DNA from: Paramacrobiotus metropolitanus
Lineage: Eukaryota > Tardigrada > Eutardigrada > Parachela > Macrobiotidae
Direction of reading: 5' to 3'
Assembly (NCBI RefSeq): GCF_019649055.1
Contig: NW_026570221.1
Span: 3,534,001-3,598,000 of the forward strand
DNA length: 64,000 bases
Part shown: piece by piece, positions 49,918 through 60,900 of the stretch
How the letters are laid out: each line of letters begins with the position of its first letter
Numbering within the stretch: the stretch's first letter is position 1
Made by a program: the position numbers and the translations under genes
Notes under the pieces: model-generated
Told to the model about the DNA's origin: nothing
The model's database searches: none
Seen by the model: only the letters and a program-made list of their open reading frames with translations

Positions 49918-51201
49918 ATGCACTGTGATTTGAAATCCATAAACGTTTTTCTAAGTACAAAGCAGTATCCTAAAGGGTTAAGCGAAAGCCAGAAACGTTC
50001 CATCCGTCGGCGACGAGACAAATTTGCCGTTATTGGTGAAAAGCTGTATTTCATTGCATCGCAACGGAAAGGACTCAGTGGATGTGGTTATCCGATGGTT
50101 GTGTTTGAGGATGCGGAGAAAATTAGGATCACTGCTGATTATCACAGGTATTGAATTGTAATTTATAGCAGTCCTGTCAGTTTAGATCATCGCTCACCTT
50201 CTTAAAGTGCTTTTTACAGCACTGGTTACACAAGCTTTGAATCTGCATTCAGCGGTGTCATTTCAGTGATTGACGGAAAATATAAGAGTTAATGTTGCTA
50301 AATATACAACGCTTTTTGCTTGCTTTACGTTTTTAACGTATTGGCTTGTAACCTTCGCCTACTTTTGCTTTCAGTAAATTAGGGCACGCTCGGAGGGAGG
50401 CGTTAGAGCAGACACTTGGAAGAGACTATTTTTGGGATGGTATGCGAACCACAGTTCAGTCCGTGGTAAGAGGCTTCGGAATCTGTTGCTGTTGTTTTTC
50501 AAAAAGCTAGATGAAGTTATTATTAAGACGTTCACTGCCACCACTCATCGTTGTAGATTGACAAATGTGACGTTTGCAAATCCCAAGGGAAAGGCTTGGA
50601 AATCGTTAAAGAACCGCTTGCGTCAGTAAACGTGCCAGGCAGACCTTGGGCACTAATCGGATACGATTTAATTATCCTCCCTGAAACCTCGAAGGGACAC
50701 AAATATCTGTTGACCATTATCGATTACTTCTCCAAATTTCGCGTTGCTTATGCCTTAAAGAACAAAGAAGCAAAGACAGTGGTGAAGAAGTTACACCATA
50801 CGTTTTCCATGTTTGGTATTCCGGAAGCAATCATTTCCGACAATGGTACTGCTCATGTTTGTTTATTAATTTCTTATGCAAATGTGGTTGGGGCTTTGGG
50901 TACAATAGTGCTGCGTAATCGATGATTGAATTAAAGCATCCCTTAATGAACTAGGTACCGAATTCAGAAACGCTGATAATAAAGAGATGGAGCGTCTGTT
51001 GGGAGTGGAACATCGCTTTGCCCAACCTCGACACCCGCGCACTTGCGGCCAAGTTGAGAATTTGAACAGGCAGATTAAAGAGTAAGTTTTTTTTTGCGCT
51101 GTTTGAAATTTTTATAGATATTTAGGTACAAAGAAGTGAGGATTATTCATAATGAACGAACATCTGCAAATTCGGTTTTTCGACCAAATTGTCCGGGCTG
51201 A
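49918..51201 (+). CDS. GINGER-like integrase/transposase, five exons, intact
   Basis: Exons 49918-50147, 50375-50465, 50557-50845, 50955-51081, 51126-51201; all GT-AG, phases join, 813 nt in total giving 270 aa. An N-terminal basic segment (QKRSIRRRRDKF) precedes an HHCC zinc finger: H-x4-H (DYH-SKLGH) split across exons 1 and 2, and KCDVC at the start of exon 3. The integrase core follows: first Asp in IGYDLI, TIIDYFSKF, second Asp in IISDNG, third Glu in GQVENLNRQ. Spacing of the last two is exactly D-x35-E, with the intron falling inside SDNG. All three catalytic residues are present. The last exon enters the right array, so the C-terminus FRPNCPG and the stop come from repeat DNA. The start is the first ATG after an acceptor-like TGTCACAG at 49908, so an earlier exon is possible. 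Confidence 0.75.
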
Positions 51202-52656
51202 AATAGTACTCCGACCAAAGTGTCCGTGACAAAGTGGTTCTCCGGCCAAAGTGTCCGGGCGGCAAAACGTAGTCCGACCAAAGTGTCTTGGCTGAAATGG
51301 TACTCCGACCAAATTGTCCAGGCTGAAACAATACTCTGACCAAAGTGTCCGTGCCAAAGTGGTTCTCCGACCAAAGTGTCCGGGGTGAAATGGTATTCCG
51401 ACCAAAGTGTCCGGGCCAAAACGGCTCTCCGACCAAAGTGTCCGGGCTGAAATGGCATTCCGACCAAAGCGTCCGGGCCAAAATGGTTCTCCGACCAAAA
51501 TGCCCGGGCTAAAATAATTTTGCGACCAAATTGTCCAGGCTAAAATGGTACTCCGACCAAAGTGTCCGGGCGGCAAAACGCAATCCGACCCAAGTGTCCG
51601 GGCTGAAATGGTACGCCGACCAAATTGTCCGGGCTAAAATAGTTTTCCGACTAAAGTGTCACGATCAAATTGTCTGGGCTGAAATGATACTCCGACCAAA
51701 GTGTCCAGGCTAAAGTGGTTTTTCGACCAAATTGTCCGGGCTGAAATGGTACTCCGACCAAAGTGTCCGTGCCAAAGTAGTTCTCCGACCAAAGTGTCCG
51801 GGCTAAAATAGTTTTCCGACCAAAGTGTCCAGGATTAGATGGTACTCCGACCAAAGTGTCCGGGGTGAAATGGTATTCCGACCAAAGTGTCCGGGGCAAA
51901 ATGGTTCTCCGACCAAAGTGCCCGGGCTAAAATAATTTTGCGACCAAAGTGTCCGGGATAAGATGGTACTCCGATCAAAGAGTCCGGGCGGCAAAACGTA
52001 GTCTGACCAAAGTGTCCGGGATCAAATAGTACTCCGACCAAATTGTCCAGGCTGAAATAGTTCTCCGACCAAAGTGTCCGGGCTAAAAAAGATTTCTGAC
52101 CAAAGTGTCCGGGATAAGATGGTACTCCGACCAAAGTGTCCGGGCTGAAATTGTATTCCGACCAAAGTGTCCGGGGAAAATGGTTCTCCGACCAAAGTGT
52201 CCGGGCTTTAAATAATTTTGCGACCAAAGTGTCCGGGATAAGATGGTACTCCGACCAAAGTGTCCGGGCAGCAAAACGTAGTCCGAACAAAGTTTCCAGG
52301 ATGAAATAGTACTCCGACCAAATTGTCCAGGCTAAAATGGTACTCCGACCAAAGTGTCCGGGCGGCAAAACGCAATCCGACCCAAGTGTCCGGGCTGAAA
52401 TTGTACGCCGACCAAATTGTCCGGGCTAAAATAGTTTTCCGACTAAAGTGTCTGGGATAAGACGGTACTTCGATCAAATTGTCTGGGCTGAAATGATACT
52501 CCGACCAAAGTGTCCGGGCTAAAGTGGTTTTTCGACCAAATTGTCCAGGCTGAAATAGTACTCCGACCAAAGTGTCCGTGCCAAAGTGGTTCACCGACCA
52601 AAGTGTTTGGGTTAAAATGGTACTGACAAATGTGTCCGGGATAAAAAAGCTCTAAG
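51178..52656 (-). repeat. Right array, about 47 units of 31 bp
   Basis: Reverse complement of the left array, longer by roughly 590 bp, with the same variant units (CAAAACG, AATAATTTTGCGACC, TAAGATGG) in recurrent order. Confidence 0.9.
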
Positions 52657-52804
52657 GAGCTTCAGTTCCCACCAAGAACGCAAAATATTTTGGGTGGGCA
52701 GAATTTACGGCGGACGTTTTTTTGGCCCCCGGACGGTTTGGTCGGTTTAGCGGCCAAAACGTCCGCCGGACGTCTTAGTCGTCCGGACGTTTTGGTCGGT
52801 TACA

Positions 52805-54937
52805 GACGCTCGAATATGCTACTCTCGCTTTCTCTAGAGCAACATTTACGAATATTTGGGGCGTGGATACAAACGTGCAAAAGACACCTCATCGCAATAA
52901 GGACCAGTTATGAGCGCGTATCATTCTTACCTCGTGCGTTACTCAGCTTTTGCAGAATTCCCACAATTGCCAGGATTTACTAAATTTCTGGTCTATTTTG
53001 AACCGGAGTAATGAATTGAAACGTCGCTGTCTTTTCGGCAAAACACAAGAAAAGAGCCAAGAACTAGGAAAAAATCGACACACCAATCTACCCAGCTCAC
53101 CCGCTTTCGATGCAAATTTTGTAAGCCAACAGTATCCGTATTTACAGTAACTTTCTTTTTGATCGAAAAAAGATCACTCATGCGAACGACAAATGTGGAT
53201 TCCCCGATCTTCTTGGTTGTCTTCGCATCTAATTACTCGAGTGACTGTCCGAGGGTTGTAGGGCGATCTTTAGTCGCGAAAAACAACCATGTTTGAGGGA
53301 TATTCGGGCACGGAAAACGCGTTCTTATTCCAGGTCTTATACAACCACACCGCTTCACTCTACTTCCATCGATACGAGATGGGTATAATTCCGAAGTCCT
53401 GTTGCAGTATGCCGAAGTGTCTTACGCCGAAATGCCCGGATGCCGAAATGGTCTGACACGGAATGTGCATTGTAGAGCGTATTCGAACCTGGACTGTATA
53501 AATGCTGTTAAGTGCAGTTACTTACTACCAGCAGTTCCAGGCACTATTTCCGTCTCCAAATTCAAAAAAATTTCGTATTTTGTGAAAACGTAGTATACTG
53601 CCGTGGTATGATTGAAAATATTTTCGTCTGCAAAGGTCAAATGGGCGTCGCCAAACAGAAATTTAATGAGTACAGAGTACACATACTATTAGAATGTAGT
53701 ATTAAATGTTAATTGCATTTTCTGCCGCAGCGTCGTTTTTACTGGCACTGCACGTCCCGTGGATCCTTCCAGATGCCAGTCGAGCACCAACGTACCTACT
53801 ACGGCGCGTGCGCTGACTTTTGCAGCAAAATTAGGAAACTTCAAAAATTTAATAACTTCGCTAATTTTTAAGCTGCTTCATGCATGGATGTCCATATGCT
53901 CGGGAATTACGTATTAGGAAGTATTTATGTAAAATTTTAAAAATGCATGATGCAGTACTTGCCAGGCAAGATTGGACTACCGGAAGCGTTTGTGGAGTTA
54001 TGTCGGTGCTTGACACCTGGAAGGGTCCACCGTCGCAAAATTAATGTGAATGTTAAGGTATTTAAATATCAGTGCTGCATAATAATAGTACTTCTATGCA
54101 ATACTATGTAATCATTTAATTTATGTTAGACCACGCCCAACTGATCTTTGCAGATAAAAATATTTTTTTAAACAAACCACGGTAGTCTACTACCTTTGTA
54201 CAAAAACTGAAATTTTTTTTGGAACTGGAGGCGGAAATGGTGCCGGGTTTAGTTTCCCTACAGTTTTACAGTACAGTAGAAATACAGTACATACAGTACA
54301 GTAAAAGTTCGGACATCCAGCAAAATTAATGCGACTTATGTGAGAGGTAACATAAATTTGCTGCTTAATAATGCAACACCGTATGATTTCCGTTTCGAGT
54401 ACTCGGAAGCATACTAGTAAACCCCGCGCAAACTGGTCTAGAGCTCACTTGGGCTGGATGGGTGGGTCTACTACCGTAAGTTACTAGCAAATAGCAATCC
54501 GGAAGAAATTTTGTGCACGTCAAAAATCGAAGAAATCGATCGACTGTTGGTGTGTGTGTGGTGTGTGTGGCTGTGGGTGGGAGAAGAGATTGAATGCCAG
54601 AGAGACAAACGTACAGACAGACAGAGAGAGGAGGCAGTTTAAGGCAGGAACGTCATGTGGAGAAACTAATCCGGTCGATGAAAATTTTCCAGTGCGTTGT
54701 AGCATAACAGCCGATTGTAGTTGGCATTGGTTAACGATCATGATAACTAGAATATCGCCCAGCGCTGTTTTATCGAATACTTAACTCGGTAGCTGCAACG
54801 CGTTTCTGGCCGGGCAAATAGATTGTTCAGCAATTGAGTTTATAATAATACCGGGGTATAAAGGCTCTCTCACACTGGCCGTGTGCTGAATTTGTAGGAC
54901 TTGTACATTGTTTATTTCCGACTCCGGAACGGGAACC
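52805..54937. other. Gene-free stretch and serpin promoter region
   Basis: No protein recognised. Short GCCGAAATG-type triplicate at about 53405-53455, TACAGTA repeats at 54268-54305, and a GT-rich then GACAGA-rich tract at 54548-54632. Confidence 0.4.
54857..54864 (+). promoter_or_regulatory. TATA box of the serpin gene
   Basis: TATAAAGG 81 bp upstream of the start codon at 54938, preceded by GC-rich CCGGGG, leaving room for a short 5' UTR. Confidence 0.5.
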
Positions 54938-57900
54938 ATGGCCGAAATGGACACTCCTTACCGTTTAGACTTTTGTGTGAGGGTTTATAAAAGCCTGTGT
55001 GCGGAAAGATTTTGCGAATCAAACGCGCTGTGGTCACCAGTCTGTGCGGAACTCGCCGTTCTTGTGGCTTACATTGGTGCAAAGGGGGAGACGCGGCAGC
55101 AAATAGCTGACTTATTGGGACTTCGCGACGACTATACCCTGGATGACTTCCACGCTTTGCTGACGGAACTGAAAATGAACGATGACCAAAAGCACGGGCT
55201 CCTCCAATGTATGTGCCGGATCTTGTAGCTTATTACTGTTACTGACAACAACGTCCTCAAATATGTATGTCATATTACTATAGTCTTTAAGGATGTTCCG
55301 AATATTATACGGATCACAGGAACAGACTTGGAGTTCGCACGAAATGCTGAATGTCCCGCATGCTCATTATCGTTCAAGTAAAGAATACAGTCATTTATTT
55401 CTACCGTTAAAAAAGTGCGATGAAAAATGCGATTGTGCTATGCGCCCAAAATTTTTGGGCGCACAGTTAATTTCAAAGAGCCCCAAAAATTACAGTTGAA
55501 ATTTTCTTATTTCAATATTTACTTTTTTTTAATACTTCTCTATTAATACGAAATCAAATTCTGCCGCCGCAATCTGTTGGATTTTTCTCATTATTTTTGA
55601 GTGGTCCGCAAAATGTGATGCATTTTTTCGCATTCGGTGTAACACTTTGTACTAAAACAGCGGTGTGTACACAATTGATTTTTGTTAGATTTATCATTTA
55701 CCAAGCTAAAACTGGTACATTTCGCATTCACGTTGTTAAAGGCGTACCGTTTAACTGAATTTTAACCGGTGCATTGCATTTAACGCCGATTGCATCGTTT
55801 TTTCGCAGTTTTCATTATTGATGGTTGGCCAGGATTATTTTTTCCGTGGTTTGTTTTGGTCGCGCTTTCGCGGCGGCTGTTGGTGATTCTCCAACTATGT
55901 AGCTAGCTGTATCGGTACCGGCCCATGAGGCATATACAAAATGACGCAGCGGCAGCTCACCCTTTCAAAATAAAATTTGATTATAAATTTCTGCTACCTG
56001 TCTCCGGGGTATCACGATATTAGGTGTGCAATAGAGAAGGGGATTTAATACAGTAAGTGCTGTACTTTTCAGAATAATAATTATTAGTAACAGAGAAAAG
56101 TGGACTTATCTTTGCGCTATCAAAATGATTTCCTCTTGTAGTTTACCTTTCCGTATGATATAATGCTGCTTCGGATACTTTAGGTGTCTGGCTAGTTATT
56201 TGAAACAAAATCCGCCCGGTTGTTTATTTATTTCTTGAGCGGTAGATGTGTGTTATTAAGATTTCCGTTTTGGACACAAAGGCATCCGTGTATAGCTTAT
56301 TTAGCTCTTTCTTTCTTCAATTGCTCAGAGAATAATTTATGCAAAAAAAATATCGGTGATTTATTACGTCAAACAGGCAAAATAGGGAAACTCCTGGTAT
56401 GTCCTTTGTTCTTCTCGTTTTCCTGATTTTATTATTTCTTCTTATTCCTTATGCCTGCTCATGTTTCAGTCGTATGTTTTCGATAATGTTATTTCTTATA
56501 AAATGGGTGAGAAAACATCACAAATTTTATGATAACGTATAAAACAGATGCATTTGTGGGTTTGTACGTTATATCATAAATAAAAAAGGCTCAACATCGG
56601 GAAATATTATAGACGACCACTCCGTACACAGCCTTTCACCCCCTTTCACTCCGTGCACAACCTTTTTGCGCACTACCTTTCATTCCGTGCACAACCTTTG
56701 ACACGACCATTCACATCGGTACACTACCAATCCACGCTACCTTTCACTGTGTCCGCATTTTATTTCAAACCATCACTTAAACACGTGTTAGAGAAACAGT
56801 TACAAAAACAACAGCTCGTTAAACATTTCGGCTTTCTCCACCGTGCCCAAAACAGAAACCGCATTACCACGCTGTATCTCTATGGACAAACGTTGTCGAA
56901 GAAATACGTGCGAGCGGGCTTCTCCTGAATGAGAACGTAATCTTTTCCCCAGTTCTTTTATGATGGCAATGGCCGCTGGTCCCCACGGGCCCATAGTTTC
57001 AAAAGCGATAGGTGTGAATATATAGCGGCCGTTTAAATAAGAATAGAACCTAGACTTCTTCTCTTCAGCCTGCAACGCGGCCGATCCCGCAATTGCCGAA
57101 GTAGATTTGATGTGGGAAGCGGCAACAGTATCCACGCAGGTGACATCCCATGCCAAGCACATTCCTCGCTGCCAGGCGAACGTTGTGCAGCCATCGGGGC
57201 GTCGTTCGTTGGTGTGGGAAGTGCCTCGGGGTTCAAGTTTAGCTGGGATTCCGGCTGATACAAAAGCCCGACATACGATACTGTTAAGGCCACCATGTCT
57301 TGGGTGTCTGCCGGCGGAGAAGGTACAGGAAAGACCATGATGAGCGTATCCGTCGACCGGCTTTAAACATTTCGTGCAGTTGTGAGGTTCACAAATCCTG
57401 GCGCCGAGTCTAAGGCCTACTGAGATTTTCAGAGTATCGTCATCGAGGAGGTTACCTATATGGGCGGAAGGCAACGCGTTGAGCCAAATGCCGGCTTCTG
57501 GTCTCGACTGGGCAAGCAGACGCGCCTTATTAATTTCATCATCCCGGTATACTTCTAGCAGGGCAGCCAGAGATACATTACACAATGGCAAATCCCATGC
57601 CTTCTGGGAATTGCGGAATTCTGGAACGGGCAGTTCTGTTAAACGGGCTTTGCCTTCCACATTTCTAGAGCAACGGTAATGTCTGAAGTCTCTCGACTGG
57701 GAAGCAACAAAGACACCAGGTCGCCGACGGAGTGAATCGAAGCCAGGAAGGCTGGGAGTGCTAATTCCTCCGATCGACGTAGACCAATGCCTCCTCTGCT
57801 AACCGGGAGACTTGCTTGCCGCCAACTGGGATAATCATCGTGATTTGTCCGGACATTACATAGAAGCTGGAAACAAGACCGCAATACTTCATCGATTTGG

Positions 57901-60900
57901 TACAATTGCTCAGGATATTTCCAGGCGTTGCAACACCGCAACATGTAAATGATTTTCGGTGCTCCGAGACAGTGCCTTAAAAGGAATAAGGCGTGGTGAC
58001 GGGGAAGCAATTTCATTCTTTCGCATACCGCGGTCAGCGACTTCGCTTTCTCGGCAAATACAGGGGCAATCGCGTCGTCCAGCACAGGGGCTCCTAGAAG
58101 CGTTAAATTAGTGCTGCACATGACGCGGATTCCCGGATGCCTTGAAAGAAAATTGGTAATTGCCTCTTGCTGTGTAATCTCAGAACCGCCTGCAACGTAT
58201 AATTCGCACTTTCCGACGTTAATTTCCAGGCCAGTCGCCCGTGCTCTTTCGATGACGCGGTCAAAATTCTCAAGTACACTACTAGGAAGCCCGCCCAACG
58301 TCCCATCGTCAAGGTACCAAGCGTTTAGCTCGGTATCCAGGGAGGCAATAACTGATTGCAATGCGAGGCAAAATAGTAGCGGTCCCAATGGATCCCCCTG
58401 CTGTACACCGGATTCGGATGATAGAACGTGGTCGTCGATGAACAGTGACGAATGGTGTCCATAAGCTGACTGAAAAAAGACGAAGTATTCCGGGAAGTAC
58501 GACCGCACGGCACTCAGCACTACTTCACGCGAGACCGTATTGAACGCATTTCGGAAATCCACTTTTACGATGGCTTTCGTGATTTCCGGATTACCGCTGA
58601 GGAAGTGTCTGGTACCGTGAACAATGGCTTCAGCTCCGCCACGCACATTGAAGCCGAGTTGTGTCGGGGAAAGGACAGCGACTGCCCGATCTGCGACTTT
58701 GCTGCAAATGATCTTGGCAATGACACGGCGCAGTGTCATTCCGACCGCGATGGGGCGTAGGCCGCCGTCTTTTTTCCGCAAGGCTAACAGCTTTCCACCG
58801 AAAAAAGCAGGACGGATGTCATCTGGCACTTTACCGTTCAAGGCAAGATTGAGGACGGCTGCCAAGGATTCGCAAAACGGTCCACTTTGATCGTCCATTT
58901 TTCCTCCTAGAATGTCGATTAGGTGCTGGGGACGCAGCCCATCTGGCCCAGCAGCAGATCCTCGAGGAAAGCTGCGAATAGCTGCAAATACATCTGCGGC
59001 GGTTACTGGGGGCGCTGCGGGTGTATCAGCATTGGTGAGCGTCACAGGTGGAGGCGCACATACGGGATGCTTCGTTCTAAGTTCCTTTAGGGTATCGCAA
59101 GTGGTGTCAGCAGCAGAGTCTGTGGACAATACAATACGCATCGCCCCAGAAACGGAACCGTCGTCGATCTTTTCGCCGACTCGACGAACAATATCTTCGT
59201 CAGTGGTTCGTTTCCTCCTGGCTTTAGTGGGCTGCGTTGCAGGAATCTCGATGTCGCGGTCAAACAAATCCAGGTTCTTTTTCACTGCGGTGGCCAACGT
59301 GCTGGTGCGCTCTGATTTCGTCTTGGCGGGGAGTCGGAGCGCTGCACTGCGCGTTCACTTGGTGCACTACCAAACTTTTATATACATTTATATTATTACA
59401 TACATTATATGTATTTAAATACTTGTAATCTATATTATGGCTGTTATGTTCGTGCCTGTTTAATGGCACTTACGGAATTCCGTGCCGGCATATCATTGCA
59501 GCACGTAAAAAGTCCGGCAAGCCATCGTTGGACGCAGAAGATTTCTTGGCGCGTTGGGTAGAAGAAAAATTCACAGACAGAAATGGTAATGAAAGGGCCA
59601 GTTCAGTATTTGAAAGAAGTAGCATCCATTGATGAAGACGATGACGATGACGATGTCAACGCCGCATCAAGACACAAACGATGGGCAGATGCAAGAAAAA
59701 TCTCGAAAGATATCGAGAACGGGTTAGCTGACCTAGAACCACAGAGAGAATTTCCCGATTTTTGGAGCAGTATGAAAAATTTCGAGATGACTTTGTTGAC
59801 AAAATGCTAAACGATGAAGGGAGGGTTGCCGAAGCTGGTGATTTATTGCCGAAACAAAGCGAAACACACCTCGTACTGGTGTGGTTCGCTTAGTATGCAG
59901 CAATAACTGCTGTTAACGAAAAAGCGGCAGTTCCAGAAATAACTCTCCTGTGGAAAAATTGAAAAAATAAAAGGTTGTGCACGGAATGAAAGGTAGTGCC
60001 GAATGGTTGTGTACGGAGTAAAAGGTAGTGCTCAAAAAGGTTGTGCACGGAATTTGAAAGGGAGTGCACAAGGTTGTGTACAGAGTGAAATGGTGTGAAA
60101 GGCAGTGTACGGATAACGCAAGAATAACATCTGAGGGGCAGAGGAATATGAAATTAGCATAGCAAAAGAATTAAAATAAAAAAAAACTGAAATAGGGTAG
60201 GAATAGCATAAGAAAAACAATCAGAAGAAACAAAACCTTGAAGAACATAAAAAAGTTCACAAAAATTCTGAGACCCAATAATAAGGACTAAAATTAGTGC
60301 AGCTTACTTTTATGGGTTTCGCATAAAAAAAATTCAACGAAAATTTTAGTAAAGCAGGCAACATTCCTTTCGATGACAGGGCGTAAACTATAGCACGAGA
60401 CGTGACGAAGATTATCCCTTCAAATCCATCAGTCCCAGATCCTATTGAGGCCGAAATTAGTTGCAGCCTTTCCGGATTTCTGGTAGACACAATAAAGGAT
60501 CTCTGCATGGAAATCTTGAAGTCTTGAACTTGATTCTATGCGATTTAGGTCTGTCCTCATCTATATGAAACAGAAATGGCTCACTAGAACTTAATATACC
60601 TAGTCGCTCTAAATTTGTACTCTTTGTTTAAAAACCTTAATGGGTCTTTTCTGCATCGTTTAAGTAACTATCGTTAAAGTTTAGGTATTTGATTGGGCCT
60701 TGCAGGAAGTGAGGAAAAATGGTAGGGTAGTACATGGAATGAAAGTTGTTGTACGGATTAAAGCCTAAAAGAGCCATTTTCTGACGGCTATCTTCCTGGC
60801 CGAAACCTTGCTGACGACTTGCCAAATGACGAAAAATTAATATTGACCCGACACTTTATTGAAACGGTAACTTGATGATCGACAAACTGTTAAACGACAG

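Larger units (their letters stand above)
48237..52804. mobile_element. GINGER-like DNA transposon with 31-bp-array inverted repeats
   Basis: The element starts TGTAACCGACCAAAACGTCC and ends with the exact complement (GGTCGGTTACA at 52804). TGT...ACA ends match the 5'-TGTNR terminus described for GINGER elements. The outer 200 bp of each end differ at only a few bases, so insertion or homogenisation is recent. Inside are inverted arrays of a 31-bp unit and then one integrase gene. There is no reverse transcriptase, gag, protease or LTR. Flanks are GACACT (left) and GACGCT (right), a possible 6-bp duplication with one mismatch. Confidence 0.8.
56616..60113. mobile_element. Foldback/MULE-like element with nested LINE, in serpin intron 1
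   Basis: Inverted arrays of a 27-bp-type unit (GGTTGTGCACGGAATGAAAG plus GTAGTGC) lie at about 59966-60113 and, complemented, at about 56616-56770. Between them are a SWIM-finger relic of a Mutator-like transposase (plus strand) and an R2-like LINE (minus strand). A further degenerate unit lies outside at about 60720-60755. No 9-bp target duplication was found. I infer a MULE with tandem-repeat ends into which the LINE inserted. Confidence 0.6.

Noticed and set aside
49918-51201. Gypsy/LTR retrotransposon fragment
   Set aside because: The integrase resembles the gypsy type, but there are inverted ends instead of direct LTRs, introns in the gene, and no RT, RNase H, protease or gag.
51204-52594. 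Long minus-strand open frames in the right array
   Set aside because: Same reason: translation of tandem repeat DNA.
48385-52656. CRISPR-like regular repeats
   Set aside because: Units are contiguous with no unique spacers, are diverged, and lie in a eukaryotic transposon.
55441-55463. GCGCCCAAAATTTTTGGGCGC palindrome as a terminator
   Set aside because: It lies in the serpin intron of a Pol II gene; intrinsic hairpin terminators do not apply. Kept only as an unexplained palindrome.
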